A stretch of DNA of 46,501 bases from an uncultured Acidobacteriota bacterium (GTDB taxonomy: Bacteria; Acidobacteriota; Terriglobia; Terriglobales; Acidobacteriaceae): positions 1 through 46,501 of the forward strand of contig CAIQPK010000034.1 of assembly GCA_903873705.1 (NCBI GenBank), read 5' to 3'. Numbering within the stretch: the first letter of the stretch is position 1; every line of letters starts with the position of its first letter. The translations under genes and the position numbers were made by a program. Below the pieces are notes generated by a model. It did not search any database. It saw only the letters and a list, made by a program, of their open reading frames with translations, and was not told the DNA's origin. This document shows positions 32,609 to 40,142 of this stretch, piece after piece.

Positions 32609-33196
32609 CTACATGTTGCCGGAGCCGATGTCGTTGCGGCGGGCTTCGGGATTGTCAGCATCGAGGTACTGCTCGATGGTGGAGGCGAGGACGCCGCGAG
32701 CGGTGAGGATGAAGTCGACGGCGTCGCGACCGGCGCCTGAGCCTCCGGCTAAGGGCGTGATGTAGTGGGCAGCGGCCTTGACCTCCGGCCGCGCGTTGGC
32801 GGTGGCAATGGCCAGGCCGACGTGACGCATGACGGGCAGATCGATGATGTCGTCTCCCACGTAAGCGAGTTGATCGAGGGTGCAGCTCTCGGCAGCAAGG
32901 ATCTCCTGCACCGCTTCCATCTTGTGAGCCTGACCTTGATATAAGTGCTCGATCTTGAGGTCGGCGGCGCGGATGGCTACGGCCTGCGACTGGCGCTTGG
33001 TGATGAAGCCCAGCTTGATGCCGGCGAGTCGGGCGAGCGAGACGCCGAGACCATCGTGAGCGTGGAAGCTCTTGACCTCTACACCTTTGCCGTCGGGGCC
33101 GGGGAAGACGGTGATGTCGCCGTTGGTGAGGACGCCGTCGACGTCGAAGAGGAGGACCTTGATGCGGCGGGCGCGATTTTCAGCGGAAAGAGACAT
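32609..33196 (-). CDS. kdsC: 3-deoxy-D-manno-octulosonate 8-phosphate phosphatase KdsC
   Basis: HAD-family phosphatase that makes Kdo from Kdo 8-phosphate. 195 aa. LLFDVDGVLTNG (nucleophile Asp18 and Asp20), FHAHDGLGVSLARLAGIKLG, FITKR and AYVGDDIIDLPVM are classic KdsC blocks. It supplies the Kdo used by waaA at 7148. The ATG at 33196 is preferred; the frame is open to 33250 but the extra residues are not KdsC-like. The ribosome site is weak. Confidence 0.94.
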   Translation of the reverse strand: MSLSAENRARRIKVLLFDVDGVLTNGDITVFPGPDGKGVEVKSFHAHDGLGVSLARLAGIKLGFITKRQSQAVAIRAADLKIEHLYQGQAHKMEAVQEILAAESCTLDQLAYVGDDIIDLPVMRHVGLAIATANARPEVKAAAHYITPLAGGSGAGRDAVDFILTARGVLASTIEQYLDADNPEARRNDIGSGNM

Positions 33197-33265
33197 ACAG
33201 CCAGTTAACAGGGAACGGCGGACAGATGCAATTCCTGTCCGCCGTTCCACATGGGGTGGGTAGGG

Positions 33266-33559
33266 TTAGCGCCAGTGGCCTTCGACCCAGATGTAGCCTT
33301 CGCGGGTGTGGCGGTAGTGGCCGGGGACCCAGCGTCCACCGTGGCGAGGCGGTTCAGCCCAGGTGCCGGCGGTCCAGACGTAGCGATTGCCGTCCCAGCG
33401 GTGATAGCCGGGTTGCCATGCCCAGCCGACGTGCGGCGGGGGCGGACGGCGCTCAACGACGGGCGGAGGAGGGCCAATGCGGATGGCGACCTGTGCGCCA
33501 GCAGCAGCAGATGCGGAAAGCAGGATGCCACCAACGGCGGCGAGTAGTGTCTTGTTCAT
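33266..33559 (-). CDS. YXWGXW-repeat type exported protein
   Basis: 97 residues: a signal peptide (MNKTLLAAVGGILLSASAAA), a Pro-rich segment, then repeats of W-x3-YxW-type motifs (GWAWQPGYHRWDGNRYVWTA; GRWVPGHYRHTREGYIWVEG). This is the pattern of YXWGXW/WXXGXW repeat proteins, small exported proteins of unknown role. GGAAGGAG lies upstream, and a small hairpin GAGGGT-TACGG-ACCCTC sits in the leader (33574-33590). Confidence 0.85.
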   Translation of the reverse strand: MNKTLLAAVGGILLSASAAAGAQVAIRIGPPPPVVERRPPPPHVGWAWQPGYHRWDGNRYVWTAGTWAEPPRHGGRWVPGHYRHTREGYIWVEGHWR

Positions 33560-33599
33560 CGTCGTGCTCCTTCCGAGGGTCCGTAACCCTCGCGATGTG

Positions 33600-33800
33600 T
33601 ATTAGGACACAGGTTTTGGACGATGTGTTGTGCGCAACTTCAGGGGAATTTGCGGGTTTGGGACGCGGGCCGGGCGGGGGGTGCCCCCCCTGCAGACCGG
33701 ATCTGCAAAATCTCAGATTCTATTGGGTCAGGTCTGGGCAGACCGGGTTGCTGGTCTGCTTTTTCGCGCGGAATAAAATGCCGCCCGGTGGGCGGGCTTT
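33600..33800 (+). ncRNA. Candidate structured RNA or attenuator with tandem terminators
   Basis: No gene is visible here, but the region is highly structured. Alternating complementary segments GCAGACC (33692-33698), GGTCTG (33731-33736), GCAGACC (33738-33744), GGTCTGC (33753-33759) and TTTTT allow either 1:2 plus 3:4 (a terminator) or 2:3 (an antiterminator). A second hairpin CCGCCC-GGT-GGGCGG then TTTT follows (33781-33800). There is no plus-strand gene upstream that would need termination. It could be a free-standing small RNA. I recognise no known family. Confidence 0.25.
33738..33764 (+). terminator. Rho-independent terminator without an upstream gene
   Basis: GCAGACC / GGTCTGC stem with an 8-base loop, followed by TTTTT. 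It lies on the plus strand in a gap where the nearest gene (33266-33559) is on the minus strand. Confidence 0.6.
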
Positions 33801-33887
33801 TACTGCTGCTTTAATTTTACCGGATGGGGTGGGGTAAGTACGCCAGGTTTATGGCTTTTGGTTTGTTGAAGATAAGGGGTTGGGGGG

Positions 33888-34131
33888 GTTGACAGGGATT
33901 TGGAGGGCATGGGGAATTATTCGGATTGAAAAAGAATATCGCGACGGCACCCATCCACAGAGAAGGGTGGAGCGTAAAGATCACAGCGGTAATGCCCTAG
34001 TCCCCGCATGACAGCGGGCGGGAGCGTTTGACGCTGCGACTGGCCCCAATTACATCGAGCACCCGTAGAGAGCTCGATGTTGTTCTTTGCAGTATCTTGC
34101 AGTGCTCGTAGATCCGGAGGCCGGTCGAATC
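33888..34131 (+). promoter_or_regulatory. Structured 5' leader of the PEP-CTERM gene
   Basis: A TTGACA hexamer lies at 33889, with no convincing -10. From about 33945 the DNA can fold into several hairpins: CCATCC / GGGTGG (about 33950-33969) followed by AGCGTAAAG, CCCGC / GCGGG (about 34003-34018), and CATCGAGC / GCTCGATG (about 34053-34079), followed by T-rich sequence. The order stem-AGCGTAAAG resembles the first half of the c-di-GMP-I riboswitch (GGGACGCAAAG), but the other conserved parts of that class are not seen. I therefore call it only a riboswitch-like leader. Confidence 0.3.
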
Positions 34132-34860
34132 ATGTTTAAACTTCTTGCGCCCAGCGCAAAGCGTGCGCGTGCGCGCGTTACTTCATCACTCCTTACACTT
34201 TCAACCTTTGCCCTGCTTGCGGGCGCTCTGCCTTGCAGGGCCGATAGCACGCTGTTCTATTCAGGGAATCTGAGGAACGATGCGACTGTTACGAGTTGCG
34301 GGACGTCGTGCGTTCTGAACGCCGGCAACAGCGACAGCGACTATGCCCAGTGGGCGGCGGTGGTGAACAGCTTCAACGTTGCCGACACGTCGACGATGAT
34401 GGCGATTACGTACAGCTATGGCGGCGGAAACAGCCTGACCGGGCCGACCGTGACTGCGGGAGGGCTGGAGCCTTACCTGAGCCTGTTCGATGCGAGCGGA
34501 AACTTTCTGGCGTCGACTTACTTTGGGACGACTTGTCCGACGGGCGCGGGAACGTACGACGGTAACTGCTACGACGTGGCGCTGGATGGCGGGACGCTGA
34601 CGGCGGGGACTTACTACCTGGCGCTGACGGCGTACGCGAACATGTCGCTGGCGGAAAACTATGGGTCGGGCACGCTGGCCGATGGCTTTACCGGGCTGGG
34701 CGGGCTGGCGCTGGACGAGGACCTGCACTATGGGTACGACGTGGTGCTGACGTCGACGGAGCGTCCGATTTCACCTGTACCTGAACCGAACTTCAACCTC
34801 CTCGTGGGAGTGGCACTGGCACCACTGTTTGCCATCGCAAAAAAGAAGCTGCGCAGGTGA
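34132..34860 (+). CDS. PEP-CTERM protein, DVUA0089-like
   Basis: 242 residues. An N-terminal signal peptide (about 1-38, ending PCRA) and a C-terminal sorting signal PVPEPNFNLLVGVALAPLFA with basic end KKKLRR (PEP-CTERM type, cut by an exosortase). The body, with TYSYGGGNSL, PYLSLFDASGNFL, GTCYD-type and TAGTYYLALTAY, follows the DVUA0089-family pattern of extracellular proteins. No exosortase is seen in the window. CGGAGG precedes the ATG at 34132. Confidence 0.85.
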   Translation: MFKLLAPSAKRARARVTSSLLTLSTFALLAGALPCRADSTLFYSGNLRNDATVTSCGTSCVLNAGNSDSDYAQWAAVVNSFNVADTSTMMAITYSYGGGNSLTGPTVTAGGLEPYLSLFDASGNFLASTYFGTTCPTGAGTYDGNCYDVALDGGTLTAGTYYLALTAYANMSLAENYGSGTLADGFTGLGGLALDEDLHYGYDVVLTSTERPISPVPEPNFNLLVGVALAPLFAIAKKKLRR

Positions 34861-34943
34861 TACGCGGGCTCATGGATTGGCTCGACCGGCCGCTGATGGC
34901 TGGATTCCACTGTTTCAAAAAAATCAACTCCCAGGAGAACTTT

Positions 34944-35429
34944 ATGCAGAAGAAATTATTCACCGTTGCCGCAGCGCTGATGGTGGTGGCTGTTATTGGA
35001 AAGTACTACGCTGTTCCCGTGATGGCGCAGGCGGTGCGGGCCGCACTGACCCAGGATGTCGACCAGCCGGCGCGCGCGCCTTTTCAGGCGAGCGTCACCG
35101 TCAATGTGAGCAACTTCACCTTCACCAGTGTTCCGATCCCCGCCGGGAAGCGCCTGGTGATTGACTACATCACGATGAACGGCGCAGCGCAGAGCTCGGG
35201 CCCTTATGTTCAGCCGATCGTGTTGTTAAGTGCGAGCGTTGCCGGTAACCCGTCGGCCAATTACTACTTTGGGCCGAACCCTTCGGCTACCGTACCGGGG
35301 CAGTATTACGCCAACTATCCGACGACGATCTATGCGGATTCGTTGTCGCTTTCGCCGGCATTTGCGGGTTATACACCGTCGTTTGACACGTTCGTGGTGA
35401 ATATTTCCGGGCACCTGATTACGCCGTAG
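34944..35429 (+). CDS. Secreted protein of unknown function
   Basis: 161 residues from ATG 34944, with AGGAGA at the right distance. Residues 1-28 are a signal peptide (MQKKLFTVAAALMVVAVIGK). The mature part has a beta-rich pattern (SVTVNVSNFTFTSVPIPAGK, then LVIDYITMNG) and is small. I do not recognise it. It follows the PEP-CTERM gene with an 83-bp gap and a terminator follows it, so the two may be co-transcribed. Confidence 0.7.
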   Translation: MQKKLFTVAAALMVVAVIGKYYAVPVMAQAVRAALTQDVDQPARAPFQASVTVNVSNFTFTSVPIPAGKRLVIDYITMNGAAQSSGPYVQPIVLLSASVAGNPSANYYFGPNPSATVPGQYYANYPTTIYADSLSLSPAFAGYTPSFDTFVVNISGHLITP

Positions 35430-35453
35430 GACGGTGGTGATGAAACTGAAGGA

Positions 35454-35478
35454 CCCCTGCCTGCGGGCGGGGGTTTTT
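35454..35478 (+). terminator. Rho-independent terminator
   Basis: CCCCTGCC / GGCGGGGG (8 bp, one G-T pair) with loop TGCG and TTTTT. It ends the unit that contains the secreted protein gene. Confidence 0.9.
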
Positions 35479-35489
35479 AGTTTGGAGCT

Positions 35490-35906
35490 TCAGGGCCTGG
35501 TGGCGTCCTGGAGCTGCATGATGAGGCGGGTGAGGTCCTGGGCGGTCCAGCCTTCAACGATCTGGCCATCGAGAACTTTGGCCATGGTGATACCGCTGAG
35601 GGTGATGGGCTGCTGGGTGGGGAGGATGCCGAGTCCGTAGCCGGTATGGCGGGCGGTGAGGTACCAGCGGATAGCCATGGTGTGGTCGTTGACGACGACG
35701 TCTTCGACGATGAACTTGAGTTCGCTGAAGGTTTCGCGGAAGTCGCGGACGCTCTGGATGAAGGTGGCGCGGTCGGCGATGTGGCCGGGGGCGGGAAAGT
35801 CGTGGGCGCGGGCTGCGGGGTGGAGGAGGGTTTCGAGGGAGGTCTCGTCGCCCTGGTTCCAGACTTCTTCAAACCAGCGGCGAGCGAGGGTTTCGTTGGG
35901 GTGCAT
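35490..35906 (-). CDS. SnoaL-like / ester cyclase-type protein
   Basis: 138 residues. HPNETLARRWFEEVWNQGDE and DFRETFSELKFIVEDVVVND, followed by MAIRWYLTARHTG and AKVLDGQIVEGWT, are the pattern of the SnoaL-like NTF2-fold family (ester or polyketide cyclases and uncharacterised relatives). The start ATG 35906 has AAGGAG upstream; an in-frame ATG at 35948 would be less good. The reaction is unknown. Confidence 0.8.
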   Translation of the reverse strand: MHPNETLARRWFEEVWNQGDETSLETLLHPAARAHDFPAPGHIADRATFIQSVRDFRETFSELKFIVEDVVVNDHTMAIRWYLTARHTGYGLGILPTQQPITLSGITMAKVLDGQIVEGWTAQDLTRLIMQLQDATRP

Positions 35907-35970
35907 GCTGCGGCTCCTTGGGCTGGGAAAAGGGTAGCATGCGGCCATTCGAATAATGAGCGAGGGAGGA

Positions 35971-35995
35971 AGGGCCGGGTCTTTGACCCGGCCTT
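35971..35995. repeat. REP hairpin, left of the RAYT gene
   Basis: AGGGCCGGGTC-TTT-GACCCGGCCTT, an 11-bp stem (one G-T) with a TTT loop. The RAYT stop (35995-35997) touches it. It is the inverted partner of the hairpin at 36549-36569. Confidence 0.85.
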
Positions 35996-36435
35996 CACGA
36001 TGATTCTTCTTTTGAAACCCGTACTCCTCCGCGGTACGCGGAGGAGTACGGGTAGTCTTCTGCCGTTTCTACAAGCCGTTTGCGAACGGGGTTTTGATGG
36101 ATGTAGGTCACGTGGGCATCGAAGTCTGCTCGATCGCGGACAACGTGATCTGTGTATCCCTGTTGCCAGAAACGCTCTCCGCCCATCTTGTGCGCGAAGC
36201 TGCCCTTGAGGTCCTTCATCGCTTTTGGAAGGTCATCGGTGGTGATGAGGAGATGGATGTGGTCTGGCATGACGGCAAACGCGTGGAGTTTGTAGATACC
36301 GGTGCGACGGTAGTGTTGCAGCGTTTCGAGGAAGAGGAGGGCGGTGGTGTCGACCTGAAAGCGGCGACGACGCATGAGGGTGATCGCGGTAATGAAGAAA
36401 GTTCCGGTGTTGGTGGTTCTCGGAGGCCGGGACAT
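35995..36435 (-). CDS. REP-associated tyrosine transposase (RAYT)
   Basis: 146 residues of the Y1 HUH transposase type (IS200-like, TnpA-REP). HAFAVMPDHIHLLI gives the metal-binding HxH pair His59 and His61, and VTYIHQNPVRKRLV carries the catalytic Tyr111, in the context expected for RAYTs. These enzymes act on single-stranded REP hairpins. The gene is flanked by inverted REPs. Its 3' end (36018-36052) contains a perfect 16-bp hairpin within the coding sequence. The ATG at 36435 has no clear ribosome site, so expression may be low. Confidence 0.92.
   Translation of the reverse strand: MSRPPRTTNTGTFFITAITLMRRRRFQVDTTALLFLETLQHYRRTGIYKLHAFAVMPDHIHLLITTDDLPKAMKDLKGSFAHKMGGERFWQQGYTDHVVRDRADFDAHVTYIHQNPVRKRLVETAEDYPYSSAYRGGVRVSKEESS
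36018..36052. repeat. Perfect 16-bp hairpin inside the RAYT gene
   Basis: CCCGTACTCCTCCGCG / CGCGGAGGAGTACGGG with a GTA loop. It encodes AYRGGVRV-region residues near the C-terminus, in an otherwise normal RAYT sequence. Confidence 0.85.
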
Positions 36436-36548
36436 GGGGGATATCTTAGGCTTTGGGGCTGCCTGGAAGAAGGCAATTTTGTCGCTGCGGCTTCGCCTGC
36501 GCTCCGGCCTTCGGCAGAGTGGAAGGGTGGTCGGGCAGGCTTGGTGAT

Positions 36549-36569
36549 GGGCGGGTCAAAGACCCGCCC
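36549..36569. repeat. REP hairpin, right of the RAYT gene
   Basis: GGGCGGGTC-AAA-GACCCGCCC, 9 perfect pairs with an AAA loop, followed by CTTCCCTTCTCG. Its reverse complement aligns with the left REP and its flank (CGAG..GGAAGGG), so the two are inverted copies. Confidence 0.85.
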
Positions 36570-36626
36570 CTTCCCTTCTCGCGAACAATGATGTCTCTGG
36601 CAAGGAAGGACGTCGTATTGCTGCAC

Positions 36627-36656
36627 AAAAAGACCCCGCTTGCGGCGGGGTCTTTT
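36627..36656 (-). terminator. Rho-independent terminator of nrdJ
   Basis: GACCCCGC / GCGGGGTC with a 5-base loop, with A-runs on the left and T-runs on the right, so it can work in both directions. It lies about 30 bases after the nrdJ stop. Confidence 0.9.
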
Positions 36657-36686
36657 GATTCTTGAGCGGGGCAACAGACCCTTCGG

Positions 36687-39600
36687 TTAGCTGCAGCCGC
36701 TGGTTCCGCCGCATTCCATGCATCTGTAGCAGGAGCCGTTGCGGACCATGATGGCTCCGCAGGTGCTGCAGCTGGGGGCGTCGCCCATGTCGTACATGGA
36801 CTTCATGGCGTCGGCGGTGTGGACGAAGGAGCGGTCTTCGACCTTCAAGGGGCCAGGGTCCAGGGCCCAGGGTCCAGAAGACGGGTTGAGACCGTAGCTG
36901 GCGGTGAGGTCGGGGGCTATGCCTTGCTGGGGTGGGTTGCGGTCGTGGTGTTCGAAGGCGTCGCCCAGCATGGTGTGGGGTTCGGGGATAGGAGCTGAGG
37001 GTGCAGGGTCCAGGGCCCAGGGTCCAGAGTGCGGCTCTGCGGTGCTCGATGCTGTCGTGGCCGGAGCGGGGGGCGTCGGGATGGCGGTGCTGTTGGGGGC
37101 GGTGATGTGGCCGGCTACGGGGACGGATTTTGGTGAGGCCAGGCCGGCGAAAAGGTCGAGCTGGGTGCCGGAGAGGAAGCGGAGCTGCATCCAGCGGAAG
37201 AGGTAATCCATGATGGACTTGGCGTAGCCGATCTGCTCGTTGCCGGTCCAGCCGGAGGGCTCGAAACGGGTGTGGGCGAACTTCTCGCAGAGGACCTTCA
37301 GCGGGACGCCGTGCTGCAGCGAGAGGCTGATGGCGAGGGCGAAGCTGTCCATGAGGCCGGAGATGGTGGAGCCTTCCTTGGCCATGCGGATGAAGAGCTC
37401 GCCGGGCTGGCCGTTGGGGTAGAGGCCGACGGTGATGTAGCCTTCGTGGCCTCCGATGGAGAACTTGTGGGTGACCGAGGCGCGCTCGCCGGGGAGGCGG
37501 TGGCGGACGGCGCGCGGCGGGGCGATGGCGTCGTGGGAGTCGGCGTTCTGGGAGGCGGCGGTGAGGAGCGCGGTTAACTGGGCTTCGAGGGAGGCCTTTT
37601 GCTGCTGGGTGGTGGCTAGCTCGGCGTGGGTGGCGGCGGCGTGGGACTGCGCTGCGGCGAGGGCGGCGGTGAGGGCGGCCGTGGCTTCGGTGGAGGCTTG
37701 TGCCGCTTCTGGTGAAGCAGATCCCTCCGCTGCGCTGCGGGATGACAATGTCTGGGGGGTAGTCGCCGGGAGCTTGGATTTCTCTTCCGCGGTGAGGATC
37801 TTGGTGCCCTTCTTTTCGTCGCTGGTCTGGGCGGAGACGTTGAGGGGCTGGGTGCCCTTGGAGCCGTCGCGGTAGATGGCTACGGCCTTGAGGCCGAGGC
37901 GCCAGCTTTCGGTGTAGGCGTCGGCGATGTCCTGGACGGAGCAGTCGTTGGGGAGGTTGACGGTCTTGGAGATGGCTCCGGAGAGGAAGGGCTGGGTGGC
38001 CGACATCATCTTGACGTGGCCCAGCCAGTGGATGCTGCGGGTTCCCTTGGCGGGCTTGAAGGAGCAATCGAAGACGGCGAGGTGCTCGGGCTTGATGCCG
38101 GGGGCGCCTTCGATGGTGCCGGTGGCGTCGATGTAATTGACGATGCCTTCAACTTCGTTTTCGGAGTAGCCGAGCTTGAAGAGAGCACCGGGGACGGTGT
38201 TGTTGACGATCTTGATCATGCCGCCGCCGACGAGCTTCTTGTACTTGACGAGGGCGAGGTCGGGCTCGATGCCGGTGGTGTCGCAGTCCATCATGAAGCC
38301 GATGGTGCCGGTGGGGGCGAGGACGGTGACCTGGGAGTTGCGGTAGCCGAACTGCTCGCCGAGGACGAGGGCCTCGTCCCAGGCGTTCTGGGCGGCGGCC
38401 TTCATGTCGGGGAGGTTGGGAGCGATGAAGGGCTCGGTGGTGTTCTGGAGGGCGCGGTCAATGTTGTTGACTTCGGCGCGGTGCATGCGGATGACGTCGA
38501 GGAAGGGCTCGCGGTTGACGTAGAAGCCGGGGCAGGCACCGCCCTGGACACCGGTGGCCTGGGTGAGGGGGGTGGCGGCGCCGAGGGGCGGGCAGTCGGC
38601 GGCGATGCGGGCGGATTGGGCGTAGGCGTCGCCGCAGAGGATCGAGGTAACGCAGGCGGCGAAGGCGCGGCCGGCGTCGGAATCATAGGGGAGGCCGAAG
38701 TTCATGAGCAGGGCGCCGAGGTTGGCGTAGCCGAGGCCGAGCGGGCGGTAGTCGTGGGAGTTCTTGGAGATTTGTTCGGTGGGGTAGCCGGCGGCGTCGA
38801 CGATGATTTCCATCGCGGTGGTCATGACGCCGATGGCGTGGCGGTAGCTGGGGATATCGAACTGGCCGCCGGGGGTGAGGAACTTCATGAGATTGAAGCT
38901 GGCCAGGTTGCAGGCCGAGTCGTCGAGGAACATGTACTCAGAGCAGGGATTGCTGGCGTTGATGCGGGCGGTGTTCTTGCTGGTGTGCCAGCGGTTGATG
39001 GTGGAGTCGTACTGCATGCCGGGGTCGCCGCACTGCCAGGTGGCTTCGGCGATCTGGTGCATCATGTCGCGGGCAGGGGTTTCCTTGACGACTTCCTTGT
39101 CGCGGACGGTGCGAGTGGCGAAGGTGTGGTCGTTGACGACGGCGTTCATGAACTCGTCGGTGACACGGACGGAGTTGTTGGCGTTCTGGAAGAAGATGCT
39201 GCTGTAGGCTTCGGAATCCGGGCCGGAGCCGTCGTAACCGGCCTGCATGAGGTGCCAGGCCTTGGCTTCTTCCTTAACCTTGCACTGGATGAAGTCTTCG
39301 ATGTCCGGATGGTCGACGTTGAGGATGACCATTTTTGCAGCACGGCGGGTTTTGCCGCCGGACTTGATGACGCCGGCGAAGGCGTCGAAGCCACGCATGA
39401 AGCTGAGCGGGCCGGAGGCGGTGCCGCCGCCGGAGAGGACTTCCATGGAGCCGCGGATGGCGGAGAGGTTGGAGCCGGCGCCCGAGCCCCACTTGAAGAG
39501 CATGCCTTCGGTCTTGGCGAGGGTGAGGATCGAGTCGAGGGAATCCTGCACGGAGTTGATGAAGCAGGCGGAGCACTGCGGGCGGGTGTAGCCGGTGACG

Positions 39601-40142
39601 GAGAAGGCTACGCGGCCCTGCTCGGCGTCCCAGTGCCAGTTCTGGGCATCGGAGTTGGGCTCGAAGCGGTCGCAGCCGACGTTGAACCAGACGGGGGAGT
39701 TGAAGGCGGCCTTCTGGTGGAGCAGGATGTGGGCGAGCTCGGCGAAGAAGACGTCGGCGTCTTCCTGGGAGTGGAAGTAGCCGTCGCGGATGCCCCAGTT
39801 GCGGACCGACTCGGCGACGCGGGTGATGAGGGCACGGACACCGGACTCGCGCTCGGGGGTGCCGATCTGGCCGTGGAGGTACTTGCTGGCGACGATGTTG
39901 GTGGCGGTCATGGACCAGTCTGCGGGGACTTCGACGTTCTTCTGCTCGAAGATGAGCTTGCCCTTCCAGTCCTGGATGACGGCGTCGCGGCGCTCCCAGG
40001 TGATCTCGTCGAAGGGGGAGACGCCGGGCTGGGTGAAGTGGCGCTCGAAGTGGAGGCCGGGAGCAGAGCCGTGCGCGGGGAAGGCGGGCGCGGGAGTGGA
40101 GGCGGAGGTGGTGGTGTCGACGGGAACGGTGAACTCAGCCAT
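36687..40142 (-). CDS. nrdJ: Vitamin B12-dependent ribonucleoside-diphosphate reductase
   Basis: Class II ribonucleotide reductase, 1151 aa, supplying deoxyribonucleotides with adenosylcobalamin. Conserved blocks: TRPQCSACFINSVQDSLDS, NPCSEYMFLDDSACNLASFN, APTGTIGFMMDCDTTGIEPD, a C-terminal TSCPD-like region (GHEGYITVGLYPNGQPGE) and a zinc-ribbon tail CSTCGAIMVRNGSCYRCMEC. Start ATG 40142 with AAGGAG; upstream in-frame starts add non-homologous residues. Repeats have entered the C-terminal part: at about residues 797-808 (LSSRSAAEGSA) and twice as GPWALDPxP near 1037-1046 and 1087-1098, in the poorly conserved linker before the zinc tail. Confidence 0.95.
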   Translation of the reverse strand: MAEFTVPVDTTTSASTPAPAFPAHGSAPGLHFERHFTQPGVSPFDEITWERRDAVIQDWKGKLIFEQKNVEVPADWSMTATNIVASKYLHGQIGTPERESGVRALITRVAESVRNWGIRDGYFHSQEDADVFFAELAHILLHQKAAFNSPVWFNVGCDRFEPNSDAQNWHWDAEQGRVAFSVTGYTRPQCSACFINSVQDSLDSILTLAKTEGMLFKWGSGAGSNLSAIRGSMEVLSGGGTASGPLSFMRGFDAFAGVIKSGGKTRRAAKMVILNVDHPDIEDFIQCKVKEEAKAWHLMQAGYDGSGPDSEAYSSIFFQNANNSVRVTDEFMNAVVNDHTFATRTVRDKEVVKETPARDMMHQIAEATWQCGDPGMQYDSTINRWHTSKNTARINASNPCSEYMFLDDSACNLASFNLMKFLTPGGQFDIPSYRHAIGVMTTAMEIIVDAAGYPTEQISKNSHDYRPLGLGYANLGALLMNFGLPYDSDAGRAFAACVTSILCGDAYAQSARIAADCPPLGAATPLTQATGVQGGACPGFYVNREPFLDVIRMHRAEVNNIDRALQNTTEPFIAPNLPDMKAAAQNAWDEALVLGEQFGYRNSQVTVLAPTGTIGFMMDCDTTGIEPDLALVKYKKLVGGGMIKIVNNTVPGALFKLGYSENEVEGIVNYIDATGTIEGAPGIKPEHLAVFDCSFKPAKGTRSIHWLGHVKMMSATQPFLSGAISKTVNLPNDCSVQDIADAYTESWRLGLKAVAIYRDGSKGTQPLNVSAQTSDEKKGTKILTAEEKSKLPATTPQTLSSRSAAEGSASPEAAQASTEATAALTAALAAAQSHAAATHAELATTQQQKASLEAQLTALLTAASQNADSHDAIAPPRAVRHRLPGERASVTHKFSIGGHEGYITVGLYPNGQPGELFIRMAKEGSTISGLMDSFALAISLSLQHGVPLKVLCEKFAHTRFEPSGWTGNEQIGYAKSIMDYLFRWMQLRFLSGTQLDLFAGLASPKSVPVAGHITAPNSTAIPTPPAPATTASSTAEPHSGPWALDPAPSAPIPEPHTMLGDAFEHHDRNPPQQGIAPDLTASYGLNPSSGPWALDPGPLKVEDRSFVHTADAMKSMYDMGDAPSCSTCGAIMVRNGSCYRCMECGGTSGCS
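36853..36880. repeat. Heptamer repeat inside nrdJ (copy 1)
   Basis: CCAGGGT, CCAGGGC, CCAGGGT, CCAGAAG on the plus strand. In the nrdJ frame it encodes SGPWALDPGP. Confidence 0.85.
37003..37030. repeat. Heptamer repeat inside nrdJ (copy 2)
   Basis: GCAGGGT, CCAGGGC, CCAGGGT, CCAGAGT. In the nrdJ frame it encodes SGPWALDPAP. It is 150 bases from copy 1, in the same frame. Confidence 0.85.
37717..37750. repeat. Half-element (GCAGATCCC...GATGACAA) inside nrdJ
   Basis: GCAGATCCCTCCGCTGCGCT, GCGGGATGACAATG. It matches the right end of the composite element (5482-5514). In the nrdJ frame it reads LSSRSAAEGSA, a different frame of the repeat than in lhr (VILSEAKDLR). Confidence 0.85.

Noticed and set aside
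33930-34045. Firm call of a c-di-GMP-I riboswitch
   Set aside because: Only one stem and the AGCGTAAAG segment resemble the class; the conserved GCAAACC and 3' parts are not seen.
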